Assembly: GCA_964412375.1 (NCBI GenBank) | Contig: CAYPOD010000002.1 | Coordinates: 62,001-126,000 of the forward strand | Reading direction: 5' to 3' | DNA length: 64,000 nucleotides | DNA from: CADEDV01 sp964412375 | GTDB lineage: Bacteria > Bacteroidota > Bacteroidia > Chitinophagales > Chitinophagaceae | Shown here: one piece after another, positions 7,968 through 15,200 of the stretch | Position numbering within the stretch: the stretch's first letter is position 1 | How the letters are laid out: the number at the start of each line of letters is the position of its first letter | Made by a program: the position numbers and the translations under genes | The notes under the pieces: model-generated | Databases searched by the model: none | Told to the model about the DNA's origin: nothing | The model's input: only the letters and a program-made list of their open reading frames with translations

Positions 7968-8219
7968 ATGAACAAGCCATACCACAACGACCAGGCATAT
8001 ATTGCCGGGCAGTTCCGCTTCGCCGATGAACATACTGCACAAACAGCGAGATTAGCTTTTTTCAAGATCAATTCCTGGAAACTTTCATTGGTCAATTCTG
8101 CATTTTGCATGAGCCGCAAAGAACTTACCGGTATTATAAAAAGCAGTTTGCTGAATTATACCAACCCGGGTATTATACTTGCCGATACCGGTTTTTTTAT
8201 GAGTGAAACAGAAAACTGA
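7968..8219 (+). CDS. Small hypothetical protein
   Basis: 83 residues, starting MNKPYHNDQAYIAGQFRFAD and containing a single cysteine. There is no signal peptide, membrane helix or recognised domain. Reading frame, length and position in a gap between a terminator and the next gene make it plausible as a real gene, and an opposite-strand frame over its first part is shorter and less protein-like. The middle (TARLAFFKINSWKLSLVNSA) could form an amphipathic helix. I do not recognise it. It may be lineage-restricted. Confidence 0.5.
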   Translation: MNKPYHNDQAYIAGQFRFADEHTAQTARLAFFKINSWKLSLVNSAFCMSRKELTGIIKSSLLNYTNPGIILADTGFFMSETEN

Positions 8220-8330
8220 CCGCAGGGGATACCATTTATCCATTTTTAGAATTTTCCGCTTCGTGGTGATCGTAACTTACGGTTACTTCATGACCGTTCC
8301 GCATTCTTTTCATTCAAAAAAAGTATAGTT

Positions 8331-8675
8331 ATGCGGAAACTCATCCTGCTTGTCCTGTTTGCCCCTCTTTTGGCAACAGCACAGATCAATCGTTCGGCCA
8401 ATGAACTGGCACAGGAGTCGGTGAAAGAATTTCTTTTCAAAAAGTTGTTCAGCGAAAAGGATTACGGGGCTGTCTCTTTCGGAAACCTGGAACCTTTTAT
8501 TGATAAAACGCATAAAGTGGAATGGACAATGGAGCACCGGTTTGAAATAAAGAGCAGGCAAAGCAGCTTTGATGGTAATTTAAAGACTGTGAAAACGAGC
8601 TGGTACTTTATTTTCTACCTCGATCACCAGATGAAAGTAGTGAGAGCAAGGAGTTATTCCAACATTTCTTACTGA
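8331..8675 (+). CDS. Small exported protein of unknown function
   Basis: 114 residues. A clear signal peptide (MRKLILLVLFAPLLATAQ) suggests cleavage after TAQ. The mature protein has an amphipathic helix (NELAQESVKEFLFKKLF) and then alternating hydrophobic strands (WTMEHRFEIKS, SWYFIFYLDHQMKVVRAR), suggesting a small alpha/beta secreted domain. There are no cysteines and no known catalytic motif. It stands alone between the 83-residue protein and glnS. Function unknown. Confidence 0.65.
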   Translation: MRKLILLVLFAPLLATAQINRSANELAQESVKEFLFKKLFSEKDYGAVSFGNLEPFIDKTHKVEWTMEHRFEIKSRQSSFDGNLKTVKTSWYFIFYLDHQMKVVRARSYSNISY

Positions 8676-8759
8676 TGGGGTTCCCGACATTCTTCGTTTC
8701 TTTTTTCGCAGACATAGGCAAATGAAGTCATTTTGATAAAAGTGAGTGTTCCCGGTGAA

Positions 8760-8788
8760 TTGCGTCTGGCACTGCTTTCTTATCTTTG
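8760..8788 (+). promoter_or_regulatory. Promoter of glnS
   Basis: TTG at 8760-8762, an 18-base spacer and TATCTTTG at 8781-8788 match the Bacteroidota TTTG/TAnnTTTG promoter closely. The glnS ATG is 22 bases beyond the -7 element, giving a short leader of about 15 bases. Confidence 0.7.
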
Positions 8789-8809
8789 TCCTTCATTTTT
8801 TAATTCACT

Positions 8810-10471
8810 ATGTCAGAAGAACGCAGCCTGAATTTTTTGGAAGAGATCATCGAAGAAGATCTGAAAAAAGGAAAATATACATCCATTGTCACCCGTTTCC
8901 CGCCCGAGCCCAATGGTTACCTGCACCTTGGACATGCCAGCAGTATTTGCCTCAATTTCGGGCTGACCAGGAAATATCCCGGTTATACCAATCTGCGGTT
9001 TGACGATACTAATCCTGTGACGGAAGAAACTGAATATGTGGAAAGTATCAAGGAAGATGTAAAGTGGCTGGGCTTTGAGTGGAAACATGAACGGTATGCT
9101 TCTGATTACTTTGATACGTTGTACGAATATGCGGTAAAACTGATTCAGCAGGGACTGGCCTATGTGGATGATTCCACTTCGGAAGAAATGGCAGCGATGA
9201 AAGGAACGCCAACCGAGCCCGGCAAAAACAGTCCTTACCGGGACAGGAGTAAGGCCGAAAATCTTGATTTGTTTACCCGGATGAAGAATGGTGAATTTCC
9301 TGATGGCAGCCGGACGTTGCGGGCAAAAATTGATATGGCCCATATCAATATGCTGATGAGGGATCCGGTATTGTATCGCATCAAACATGCCCATCACCAC
9401 CGCACAGGTGACAAGTGGTGCATCTATCCCATGTATGACATGGCGCATGGCCAGAGCGACTCGATCGAAGAAGTGACCCATTCCATCTGCACACTTGAGT
9501 TTGTGCCGCACCGGGAACTGTATGATTGGCTGATTGAAAAATTAGAAATATATCCTTCACACCAGTATGAATTTGCCCGCCGTAATATCAATTACACGGT
9601 GACCAGTAAACGAAAGCTGCTGCAGCTGGTGAATGAAAAACATGTCAGCGGGTGGGATGACCCGCGGATGCCAACGATCAGTGGTTTGCGCAGGAGAGGG
9701 TATACTCCTGAAAGCATCCGTGAGTTTTGCGACAGGATAGGAGTGGCCAAAAGAGAAAACATGGTGGATGTAGGGCTGCTGGAGTTTTGTGTCAGAGAGC
9801 ACCTGAATAAAATTTCACAGCGCAGGATGGTTGTTTTTGATCCGTTGAAAGTTGTTATTACTAACTACCATGCGGATGAGGAAATGCTGCACAGTGAGAA
9901 TAACCCCGAAGATCCAAACGAAGGAGAAAGAGAAATTCCTTTCAGCCGGGAAATATATATCGAGCGGGAAGATTTCATGGAAAACCCGCCAAAAAAATAT
10001 TTCCGCCTGGCGCCCGGGCAAATGGTTCGTTTGAAAAGTGCCTATATTATTAAATGTGAAGAAGTGATAAAAGATGCTGACGGAAATATCACTGAAGTCA
10101 GGTGCACCTATATTCCAGAAAGTAAAAGTGGTCATGACACATCAGGTGTACATGTGAAAGGAACATTGCATTGGGTGAGTGTTAAACATGCTATCAGCAT
10201 AGTGGTGAGGTTATACGACCGGCTTTTTCGTGTAGAAGACCCGTCCGATGAGGAAGGGGATTTTAAGGAATATATTAACCCGGACAGTCTGCAGGTCATT
10301 TCTTCTGCTTATGCGGAACCGGCTTTAAAGCATGCGAAGTTTGAAGAACGCTACCAGTTCATACGCAAAGGGTATTTTGTCCTCGACAAAGACAGTAGTG
10401 CCAGTGGAATGGTGTTTAACAGGACTGTGACATTAAAAGATGCCTGGGCAAAAGAAGTTAAGAAGGGCTGA
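8810..10471 (+). CDS. glnS: Glutaminyl-tRNA synthetase
   Basis: 553 residues, the normal length for bacterial GlnRS. It charges tRNA-Gln with glutamine in the cytoplasm. The class I HIGH motif appears as PEPNGYLHLGHA at residues 32-43 and the KMSKS counterpart as VTSKRKL at about 264-270. The characteristic FDDTNP and the two C-terminal beta-barrel domains (from about 330) are present. Presence of GlnRS implies that tRNA-Gln need not be made by the transamidation route here. It is transcribed alone from the promoter at 8760-8788. Its stop codon abuts the stop of the convergent GNAT gene with no base between them. Confidence 0.98.
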   Translation: MSEERSLNFLEEIIEEDLKKGKYTSIVTRFPPEPNGYLHLGHASSICLNFGLTRKYPGYTNLRFDDTNPVTEETEYVESIKEDVKWLGFEWKHERYASDYFDTLYEYAVKLIQQGLAYVDDSTSEEMAAMKGTPTEPGKNSPYRDRSKAENLDLFTRMKNGEFPDGSRTLRAKIDMAHINMLMRDPVLYRIKHAHHHRTGDKWCIYPMYDMAHGQSDSIEEVTHSICTLEFVPHRELYDWLIEKLEIYPSHQYEFARRNINYTVTSKRKLLQLVNEKHVSGWDDPRMPTISGLRRRGYTPESIREFCDRIGVAKRENMVDVGLLEFCVREHLNKISQRRMVVFDPLKVVITNYHADEEMLHSENNPEDPNEGEREIPFSREIYIEREDFMENPPKKYFRLAPGQMVRLKSAYIIKCEEVIKDADGNITEVRCTYIPESKSGHDTSGVHVKGTLHWVSVKHAISIVVRLYDRLFRVEDPSDEEGDFKEYINPDSLQVISSAYAEPALKHAKFEERYQFIRKGYFVLDKDSSASGMVFNRTVTLKDAWAKEVKKG

Positions 10472-11023
10472 TCAACTCCAGTCCCAGCAAACGATGGCCC
10501 ACTCATCAAGATGATCCCTGTGTATATGAATTGTTTGAAACCCGGCTTTTTCATGAGCTTTTAATGAACGATGGTTGCGGGTGGCTATTTCTGTGAGAAG
10601 AAGATCAAATTGCCCGCTGTACATTTCTTTATGATATCGGTATAACTCGTTTACCAACCCTTTTCCCCGGTGCTGTTTTGCTACGCATATTTGCCCCATC
10701 ACATAATAGCGGTAGCTGTTCAATGGCCTGTTTTTCCAATTTAGGTCATTAAAAAGACCAAACATGGCGTTGAGTTCGGGCATAAGGTGATTGCATTCTT
10801 TCAGCATCGTTAATGCATACGCTATCACCGTATCATGTTCCTTGATAATTACGGATGGAGCCATTTTATGCATTTCCAATAAGACTTCCGGGCTATGATG
10901 CATTGTAACAAATCCCTGTAGTTGGCTTTCATCGTCAGAAATATGATGTAAGAGATTTTCTTTTTGCAGCTGAAGAATTTGCTGCAGTTCTTCCACGCTG
11001 TTAACGAGTGATGTCTGCAACAT
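10472..11023 (-). CDS. GNAT-family N-acetyltransferase
   Basis: 183 residues. The acetyl-CoA binding signature of the Gnat fold is visible as VAKQHRGKGLVNELYRYHKE (Q/RxxGxG/A pyrophosphate loop) at about 116-135, followed by the C-terminal ATRNHRSLKAHEKAGFQ strand-helix, where NxxSLxxxEKxGF is the usual family ending. The N-terminal half is alpha-helical and not diagnostic. The acceptor cannot be predicted. It starts six bases after the mutase gene and is likely the last gene of that minus-strand operon. Confidence 0.85.
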   Translation of the reverse strand: MLQTSLVNSVEELQQILQLQKENLLHHISDDESQLQGFVTMHHSPEVLLEMHKMAPSVIIKEHDTVIAYALTMLKECNHLMPELNAMFGLFNDLNWKNRPLNSYRYYVMGQICVAKQHRGKGLVNELYRYHKEMYSGQFDLLLTEIATRNHRSLKAHEKAGFQTIHIHRDHLDEWAIVCWDWS

Positions 11024-11029
11024 ACCGTA

Positions 11030-12592
11030 TCATTTATATTCCCCAAACACTTCTCTCAGGGTGTCAGCTATTTCACCCAGCGTACATTTATTTTCTACTG
11101 CCTCCACCACAACGGGCATAATATTTTCTCCGCTGCTGGCTTTGTCATTCAGTTCCTGCATCAGTTGATCCACTTTAGCATGATTGCGGTTGCGGCGAAG
11201 GGTGGCCAGCTTTTCTGCCTGCAGGGTTCTGATGCTGTCATCCACTTTTAGAATAGGTATAGTATTTTCTTCTTCCGCCTGGAATTTGTTTACACCCACA
11301 ATGATCTTTTCACCGCTCTCAATTCCCCGCTGGTATTCATAGGCGCTCCGGGCAATTTCGTTTTGTATAAAACCTTGCTCAATGGCGGAAACACTGCCAC
11401 CCATTGCATCAATCTTTGCCATCAGTTTCCGGGCTGCATCTTCCACTTCATGTGTCAGTGATTCGACATAATATGAACCGCCCAGCGGATCAACCGTGTC
11501 AGTCGCCCCGCTTTCAAAGGCAACGATCTGTTGTGTTCGCAATGCAATTCTTGCGGCTTCTTCTGTAGGCAGGCTCAGGGCCTCATCATATCCGTTGGTG
11601 TGGAGTGACTGTGTTCCACCCAAAACGGCTGCCAACGCCTGGATGGTGACCCTGGAAATATTATTCAGAGGTTGTTGTGCCGTTAGGGTGCTGCCGCCGG
11701 TCTGGGTGTGAAAGCGGAGCATCATGGCTTTGGGATCGGTGGCGCCAAGTTCTTTCATGATCTGTGCCCACATTTTTCTGGCCGCCCTGAACTTGGCCAC
11801 TTCTTCAAACAAATTGTTGTGTGCATTGAAAAAGAAGGAAAGCCGTTTGCCAAACACATTTATGTCAAGTCCCTTTTCCAGCGCTGCTTTCACATACGCT
11901 TTCCCGTTACTTAGGGTAAAAGCCACTTCCTGCACGGCTGTGGAACCCGCTTCACGGATATGGTAGCCGCTGATGGAAATGGTATTCCATTTCGGCACTT
12001 CGTGGCTGCACCATTCAAAAATATCAGTGATAATGCGCATAGAAGGTTTGGGCGGATAGATATAGGTTCCTCTTGCCGCATATTCCTTCAGAATATCATT
12101 TTGAATAGTACCGGATAATTTTTTCAGGTCTGCCCCTTGTTGTTTGGCCAACGCCACATACAGCGATAAAAGAATAAAACCTGTTGCATTGATGGTCATG
12201 GAGGTGCTGACGTCTTCCAGTTTGATGCCATTGAACAATGTCTGCATGTCCTCAATGCTGTCAATGGCAACACCAACTTTTCCCACTTCACCTTCAGCCA
12301 GCGGATGATCGCTGTCGTATCCTATTTGTGTGGGAAGATCAAAAGCCACACTAAGACCGCTAACACCCTGCGACAATAAATAATGGTATCGCTTATTACT
12401 TTCTTCAGCCGTGGAGAAACCGGCGTATTGCCGCATGGTCCATAGCTTTCCCCTGTACATGTCGGGCTGAATGCCACGGGTGAAAGGATAGCTTCCGGCC
12501 ATGGGAGGAAGGTTTTCAGCAATGTCTTGCTGATCATAAATTTCTTTTATCTCAATGCCGCTATCGGTATATTTTCTTTTGTTCGCTGACAT
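11030..12592 (-). CDS. Methylmalonyl-CoA mutase family, stand-alone catalytic (large) chain
   Basis: 520 residues, covering the TIM-barrel catalytic domain only; the C-terminal B12-binding domain (DxHxxG) is absent and must come from another chain. Aligning from memory with the Propionibacterium enzyme, the residues that bind the methylmalonyl carboxylate and act in catalysis are all kept: Tyr56 (RQYAGFST, equivalent to Tyr89), Gln164 and Arg174 (IQNDILKEYAARG, equivalent to Gln197 and Arg207) and His211 (SGYH, equivalent to His244). Isobutyryl-CoA mutases carry Phe and Gln instead of Tyr89 and Arg207, so a dicarboxyl-CoA substrate is favoured. The reaction would interconvert methylmalonyl-CoA and succinyl-CoA. 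It lies 27 bases after the 171-residue membrane protein. Confidence 0.9.
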   Translation of the reverse strand: MSANKRKYTDSGIEIKEIYDQQDIAENLPPMAGSYPFTRGIQPDMYRGKLWTMRQYAGFSTAEESNKRYHYLLSQGVSGLSVAFDLPTQIGYDSDHPLAEGEVGKVGVAIDSIEDMQTLFNGIKLEDVSTSMTINATGFILLSLYVALAKQQGADLKKLSGTIQNDILKEYAARGTYIYPPKPSMRIITDIFEWCSHEVPKWNTISISGYHIREAGSTAVQEVAFTLSNGKAYVKAALEKGLDINVFGKRLSFFFNAHNNLFEEVAKFRAARKMWAQIMKELGATDPKAMMLRFHTQTGGSTLTAQQPLNNISRVTIQALAAVLGGTQSLHTNGYDEALSLPTEEAARIALRTQQIVAFESGATDTVDPLGGSYYVESLTHEVEDAARKLMAKIDAMGGSVSAIEQGFIQNEIARSAYEYQRGIESGEKIIVGVNKFQAEEENTIPILKVDDSIRTLQAEKLATLRRNRNHAKVDQLMQELNDKASSGENIMPVVVEAVENKCTLGEIADTLREVFGEYK

Positions 12593-12619
12593 GCAAGAAT
12601 CGTTTATCGTCGTATCGTT

Positions 12620-13135
12620 TTATTTCAGGATCTTCTTTGCTTCATAATTCAACGCTTCCAGCACAATTTCATGCAGGGTGCCTTTTTTGCTGTGCATGGT
12701 GAATTCAAGCAATTGCCGGTTCAGGTCGAGTCCTGTTGCTTCAGGGGGAATGGCAGAAGCAACCTGGTTAATGATAAGCATGTTCTGGTCTTTCAGGTTT
12801 TTGACAGCTTCCCAGGCCACCGGGCTTACATATATCTGCTGGGTGGTGTTGTATTCATACTCCTGTTTAATGCTTTCCAGTAACAATATCTGCATTTGCC
12901 TTGCATTCATGCCCTGTTGCTGCTGGTTGGCCCGGCTTACGAGGCTGGGCATTGAAATTCTTTCTGCCAGCATCACCAGTCTTTCATAGGCCTGCAACTG
13001 CAGCGGGCGGCTGCTGAAGCTATCCGGTTCTGTTGCCGGTTTCTTTTTCTTTTGTTCATTAACGAGGTAAAAAGTATAAAAGGATACAAGCAGGGCTACC
13101 AGTGAGATTACCAGGTTGATCATGTTTTGCTCCAT
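12620..13135 (-). CDS. Membrane-anchored protein of unknown function upstream of the mutase
   Basis: 171 residues. One N-terminal membrane helix (INLVISLVALLVSFYTFYLV) is followed by a lysine-rich stretch (KKKK), placing the rest in the cytoplasm. The soluble part is mostly helical, with glutamine-rich segments (RANQQQQGMNARQMQ) and SPVAWEAVKNLKDQNMLIIN. There is no DxHxxG motif, so it is not the missing B12-binding subunit. It is the first gene of the operon with the mutase and the GNAT gene. A -7 element lies 20 bases upstream. I believe similar proteins are widespread in this family of bacteria, but no function is known to me. Confidence 0.75.
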   Translation of the reverse strand: MEQNMINLVISLVALLVSFYTFYLVNEQKKKKPATEPDSFSSRPLQLQAYERLVMLAERISMPSLVSRANQQQQGMNARQMQILLLESIKQEYEYNTTQQIYVSPVAWEAVKNLKDQNMLIINQVASAIPPEATGLDLNRQLLEFTMHSKKGTLHEIVLEALNYEAKKILK

Positions 13136-13154
13136 AGGAAATGTATTTGATTAA

Positions 13155-13162
13155 CAAAAATA
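13155..13162 (-). promoter_or_regulatory. -7 element of the membrane protein-mutase-GNAT operon
   Basis: The minus strand reads TATTTTTG, an exact TAnnTTTG match, 20 bases upstream of the start codon at 13135. No clear -33 TTTG at the usual spacing. Confidence 0.5.
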
Positions 13163-13240
13163 GGGAATGCCACCTTTTGGTGCTTTTGTTAATTTCCGCT
13201 TGTCGAAAAGACATGGCTGGCAGGACTAAAAAAGAGTTTT

Positions 13241-13248
13241 TATTTTTG
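13241..13248 (+). promoter_or_regulatory. -7 element of the Fe-S assembly protein gene
   Basis: TATTTTTG ends four bases before the ATG at 13253. If functional, transcription would start at or next to the start codon, giving a leaderless or almost leaderless mRNA. No -33 element is evident. Confidence 0.35.
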
Positions 13249-13252
13249 CAGC

Positions 13253-13597
13253 ATGGAAACGACAACAACAACCCCCGTGACCCTGACAGCCGGTGCAATT
13301 GAAGCAATAAAAAAGCTGATGGCGCAGGAAGGTTTTGACAACAGCCAGGTGTTGCGGGTAGGGGTGAAAGGGGGCGGTTGCTCCGGCATGACTTATGTGC
13401 TGGGCTTTGACCACAAAAAGGATAATGACCAGTCTTTTGAAATAGAAGGTATCCCTTGCGTGATGGACAAGGCGCATGAGATCTATCTCTACGGGATGTT
13501 GGTGGACTGGCAGGACGGCCTGAACAACCGCGGCTTTACATTCAAGAATCCTAATGCCAGCAACACCTGCGGTTGCGGTACTTCTTTCGCAGTGTGA
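13253..13597 (+). CDS. HesB/IscA-family iron-sulfur cluster carrier (ErpA/IscA type)
   Basis: 114 residues. The three cluster-ligating cysteines are in the classic positions: Cys43 in GGGCSGMTY and Cys106/Cys108 in the C-terminal CGCGTSF. The fold signature LTAGAIEAIKKLM at the N-terminus is also typical. It accepts and hands over Fe-S clusters to target enzymes in the cytoplasm. It is encoded alone, not in a suf or isc cluster, which is common for ErpA-like carriers. A few poly-threonine residues precede the domain. Convergent with the antiporter gene, eight bases apart. ErpA, IscA and SufA cannot be separated from sequence alone. Confidence 0.93.
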   Translation: METTTTTPVTLTAGAIEAIKKLMAQEGFDNSQVLRVGVKGGGCSGMTYVLGFDHKKDNDQSFEIEGIPCVMDKAHEIYLYGMLVDWQDGLNNRGFTFKNPNASNTCGCGTSFAV

Positions 13598-13605
13598 TAA
13601 CCCTG

Positions 13606-15069
13606 TTACACACCAAGGCTGCTATATACTTCGCTTAGTATTTCTTTATTGTTGGCGAGCAAAAGTAGTTTGTCGCCTTCTTCCAGCACGGTGGAACCAT
13701 TGGGTTGAATATATTTACCATCTCTCACCAGCAAAACGATCAGGGCCGGTTTGGGCAGTTTCAGTTTTACGATTGGTTTGCCCACTGCCACACTGTTACC
13801 CGGTAGTATCACTTCTACGAATTCGGAGCGGATCGTGTCATACAATTCCATATCGAGTGAAGTAAGTTTTTTGCCGGCTTTTTTCGGCACAATCACTTTA
13901 AGCCATTTAGCTACCAGCGGCAGGGTATATCCCTGGAGCAAAACAGAAGAAGCAGATATGAAAAATACCAAATGGAATATAATATCGGCTTTGCTGATGC
14001 CGGCGATCATGGGATATGTAGCAAAAACTATGGGCACGGCTCCCCTGAGCCCAACCCAGGATATAAACAACTTGTCGCGGAGTTTCATTTTGAAAAAACT
14101 TAGGCAAATAAAAACACCGACTGGTCTTGCAATGAAAATGAGGATAAGGGAAACCAGGATGCCTGTACCGGCAATTGGTTTGATCTGGGAGGGGAAGACT
14201 AAAAGCCCCAGTGTAAGGAACATGATGATCTGCATCAGCCAGGCCTGCCCGTCAAAAAACTTCACGGCTGTTTTCTTATGAATAAAATTGCTGTTTCCAA
14301 GGATCAGGGCGGCGAGATAAACGGCGAGAAACCCGTTTCCTCCCAGCAATTCCGTAAATGCATAGGTGAAAAAAACCATCGCCAGGATAAGCACCGGGTA
14401 GAGCCCCTCCGTTTCCAGGCCTGCCCTGTTAATGATGATCACCATTCCTTTTCCGAGCAGGTATCCCAGCACACCGCCAATCAGCATTTGCTGCACAAAA
14501 CGAAAAGCAAGATTAGTAATGCTGGCATCACCATTGGCTATTAGATAGGTGAAACTGATGGTCAGGATATAAGCCATCGGGTCGTTGCTGCCGCTTTCTA
14601 ATTCGAGCAGCGGCCTCAGGTTTCCTTTCAGCCCTACACTTTTGGTGCGAAGGATGGAGAATACGGCTGCTGCATCAGTAGATGAAACAATGGAGCCGAG
14701 CAACATGCCTTCCAGTAAACTGAAATCAGTGATGAGATGCACCAGGATGCCGATCGTTCCTGCTGTAAGTAAAACTCCCAGGGTGGACAGCACAATACCT
14801 TGCCTTAATATGGGCTTCACATTTTCCCAGCGGGTATCCATACCACCCGAAAAAAGAATGATGTTCAGCGCCACGATACCGAGTAGCTGGGCTGCTTTTG
14901 GATCATCAAAATTGATGTGGCCAATTCCTTCAGACCCTGCAATCATGCCGATGGCCAAAAACAGGATGAGTGTGGGAATACCTAGTTTGAAAGAGGTTTT
15001 GCTGGCTACAATACTTGCAATGAGTAACACAGAACCAGCCAGGATAATATTTTCAGTTGAAAAGTTCAT
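13606..15069 (-). CDS. K+/H+ antiporter of the CPA1 family with RCK-C domain (NhaP2/CvrA-like)
   Basis: 487 residues. About 12-13 membrane helices run from residue 8 to about 390. Ion-path motifs of CPA1 exchangers are visible: SSTDAAAVFSILR and LELESGSNDPMAY, where the Asp pairs of helices 5 and 6 sit. The C-terminal 90 residues form an RCK-C/TrkA-C regulatory domain (LPGNSVAVGKPIVKLKLP, EEGDKLLLLAN). Family knowledge: it exchanges K+ (or Na+) for protons across the inner membrane and helps in osmotic and pH control. Monocistronic and flanked by convergent and tandem genes. Ion preference cannot be read from the sequence. Confidence 0.9.
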   Translation of the reverse strand: MNFSTENIILAGSVLLIASIVASKTSFKLGIPTLILFLAIGMIAGSEGIGHINFDDPKAAQLLGIVALNIILFSGGMDTRWENVKPILRQGIVLSTLGVLLTAGTIGILVHLITDFSLLEGMLLGSIVSSTDAAAVFSILRTKSVGLKGNLRPLLELESGSNDPMAYILTISFTYLIANGDASITNLAFRFVQQMLIGGVLGYLLGKGMVIIINRAGLETEGLYPVLILAMVFFTYAFTELLGGNGFLAVYLAALILGNSNFIHKKTAVKFFDGQAWLMQIIMFLTLGLLVFPSQIKPIAGTGILVSLILIFIARPVGVFICLSFFKMKLRDKLFISWVGLRGAVPIVFATYPMIAGISKADIIFHLVFFISASSVLLQGYTLPLVAKWLKVIVPKKAGKKLTSLDMELYDTIRSEFVEVILPGNSVAVGKPIVKLKLPKPALIVLLVRDGKYIQPNGSTVLEEGDKLLLLANNKEILSEVYSSLGV

Positions 15070-15142
15070 CAGTAGATAGCGGTTCTTATAAATATAGTGA
15101 ATTGAGACGGCATTACTTTGATGCCTGCCTGCTATTTACAAA

Positions 15143-15177
15143 TAAAAAACCTGTTGGTTTGTTCAACAGGTTTTTTT
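15143..15177 (-). terminator. Intrinsic terminator downstream of secDF
   Basis: AAAAAACCTGTTG and CAACAGGTTTTTTT form a 13-base-pair stem with a seven-base loop. Read on the minus strand it follows the secDF stop codon at 15201 by about 24 bases and ends in a run of U. Confidence 0.85.
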
Positions 15178-15200
15178 ATTATTACCGTTTATTCATTTGG

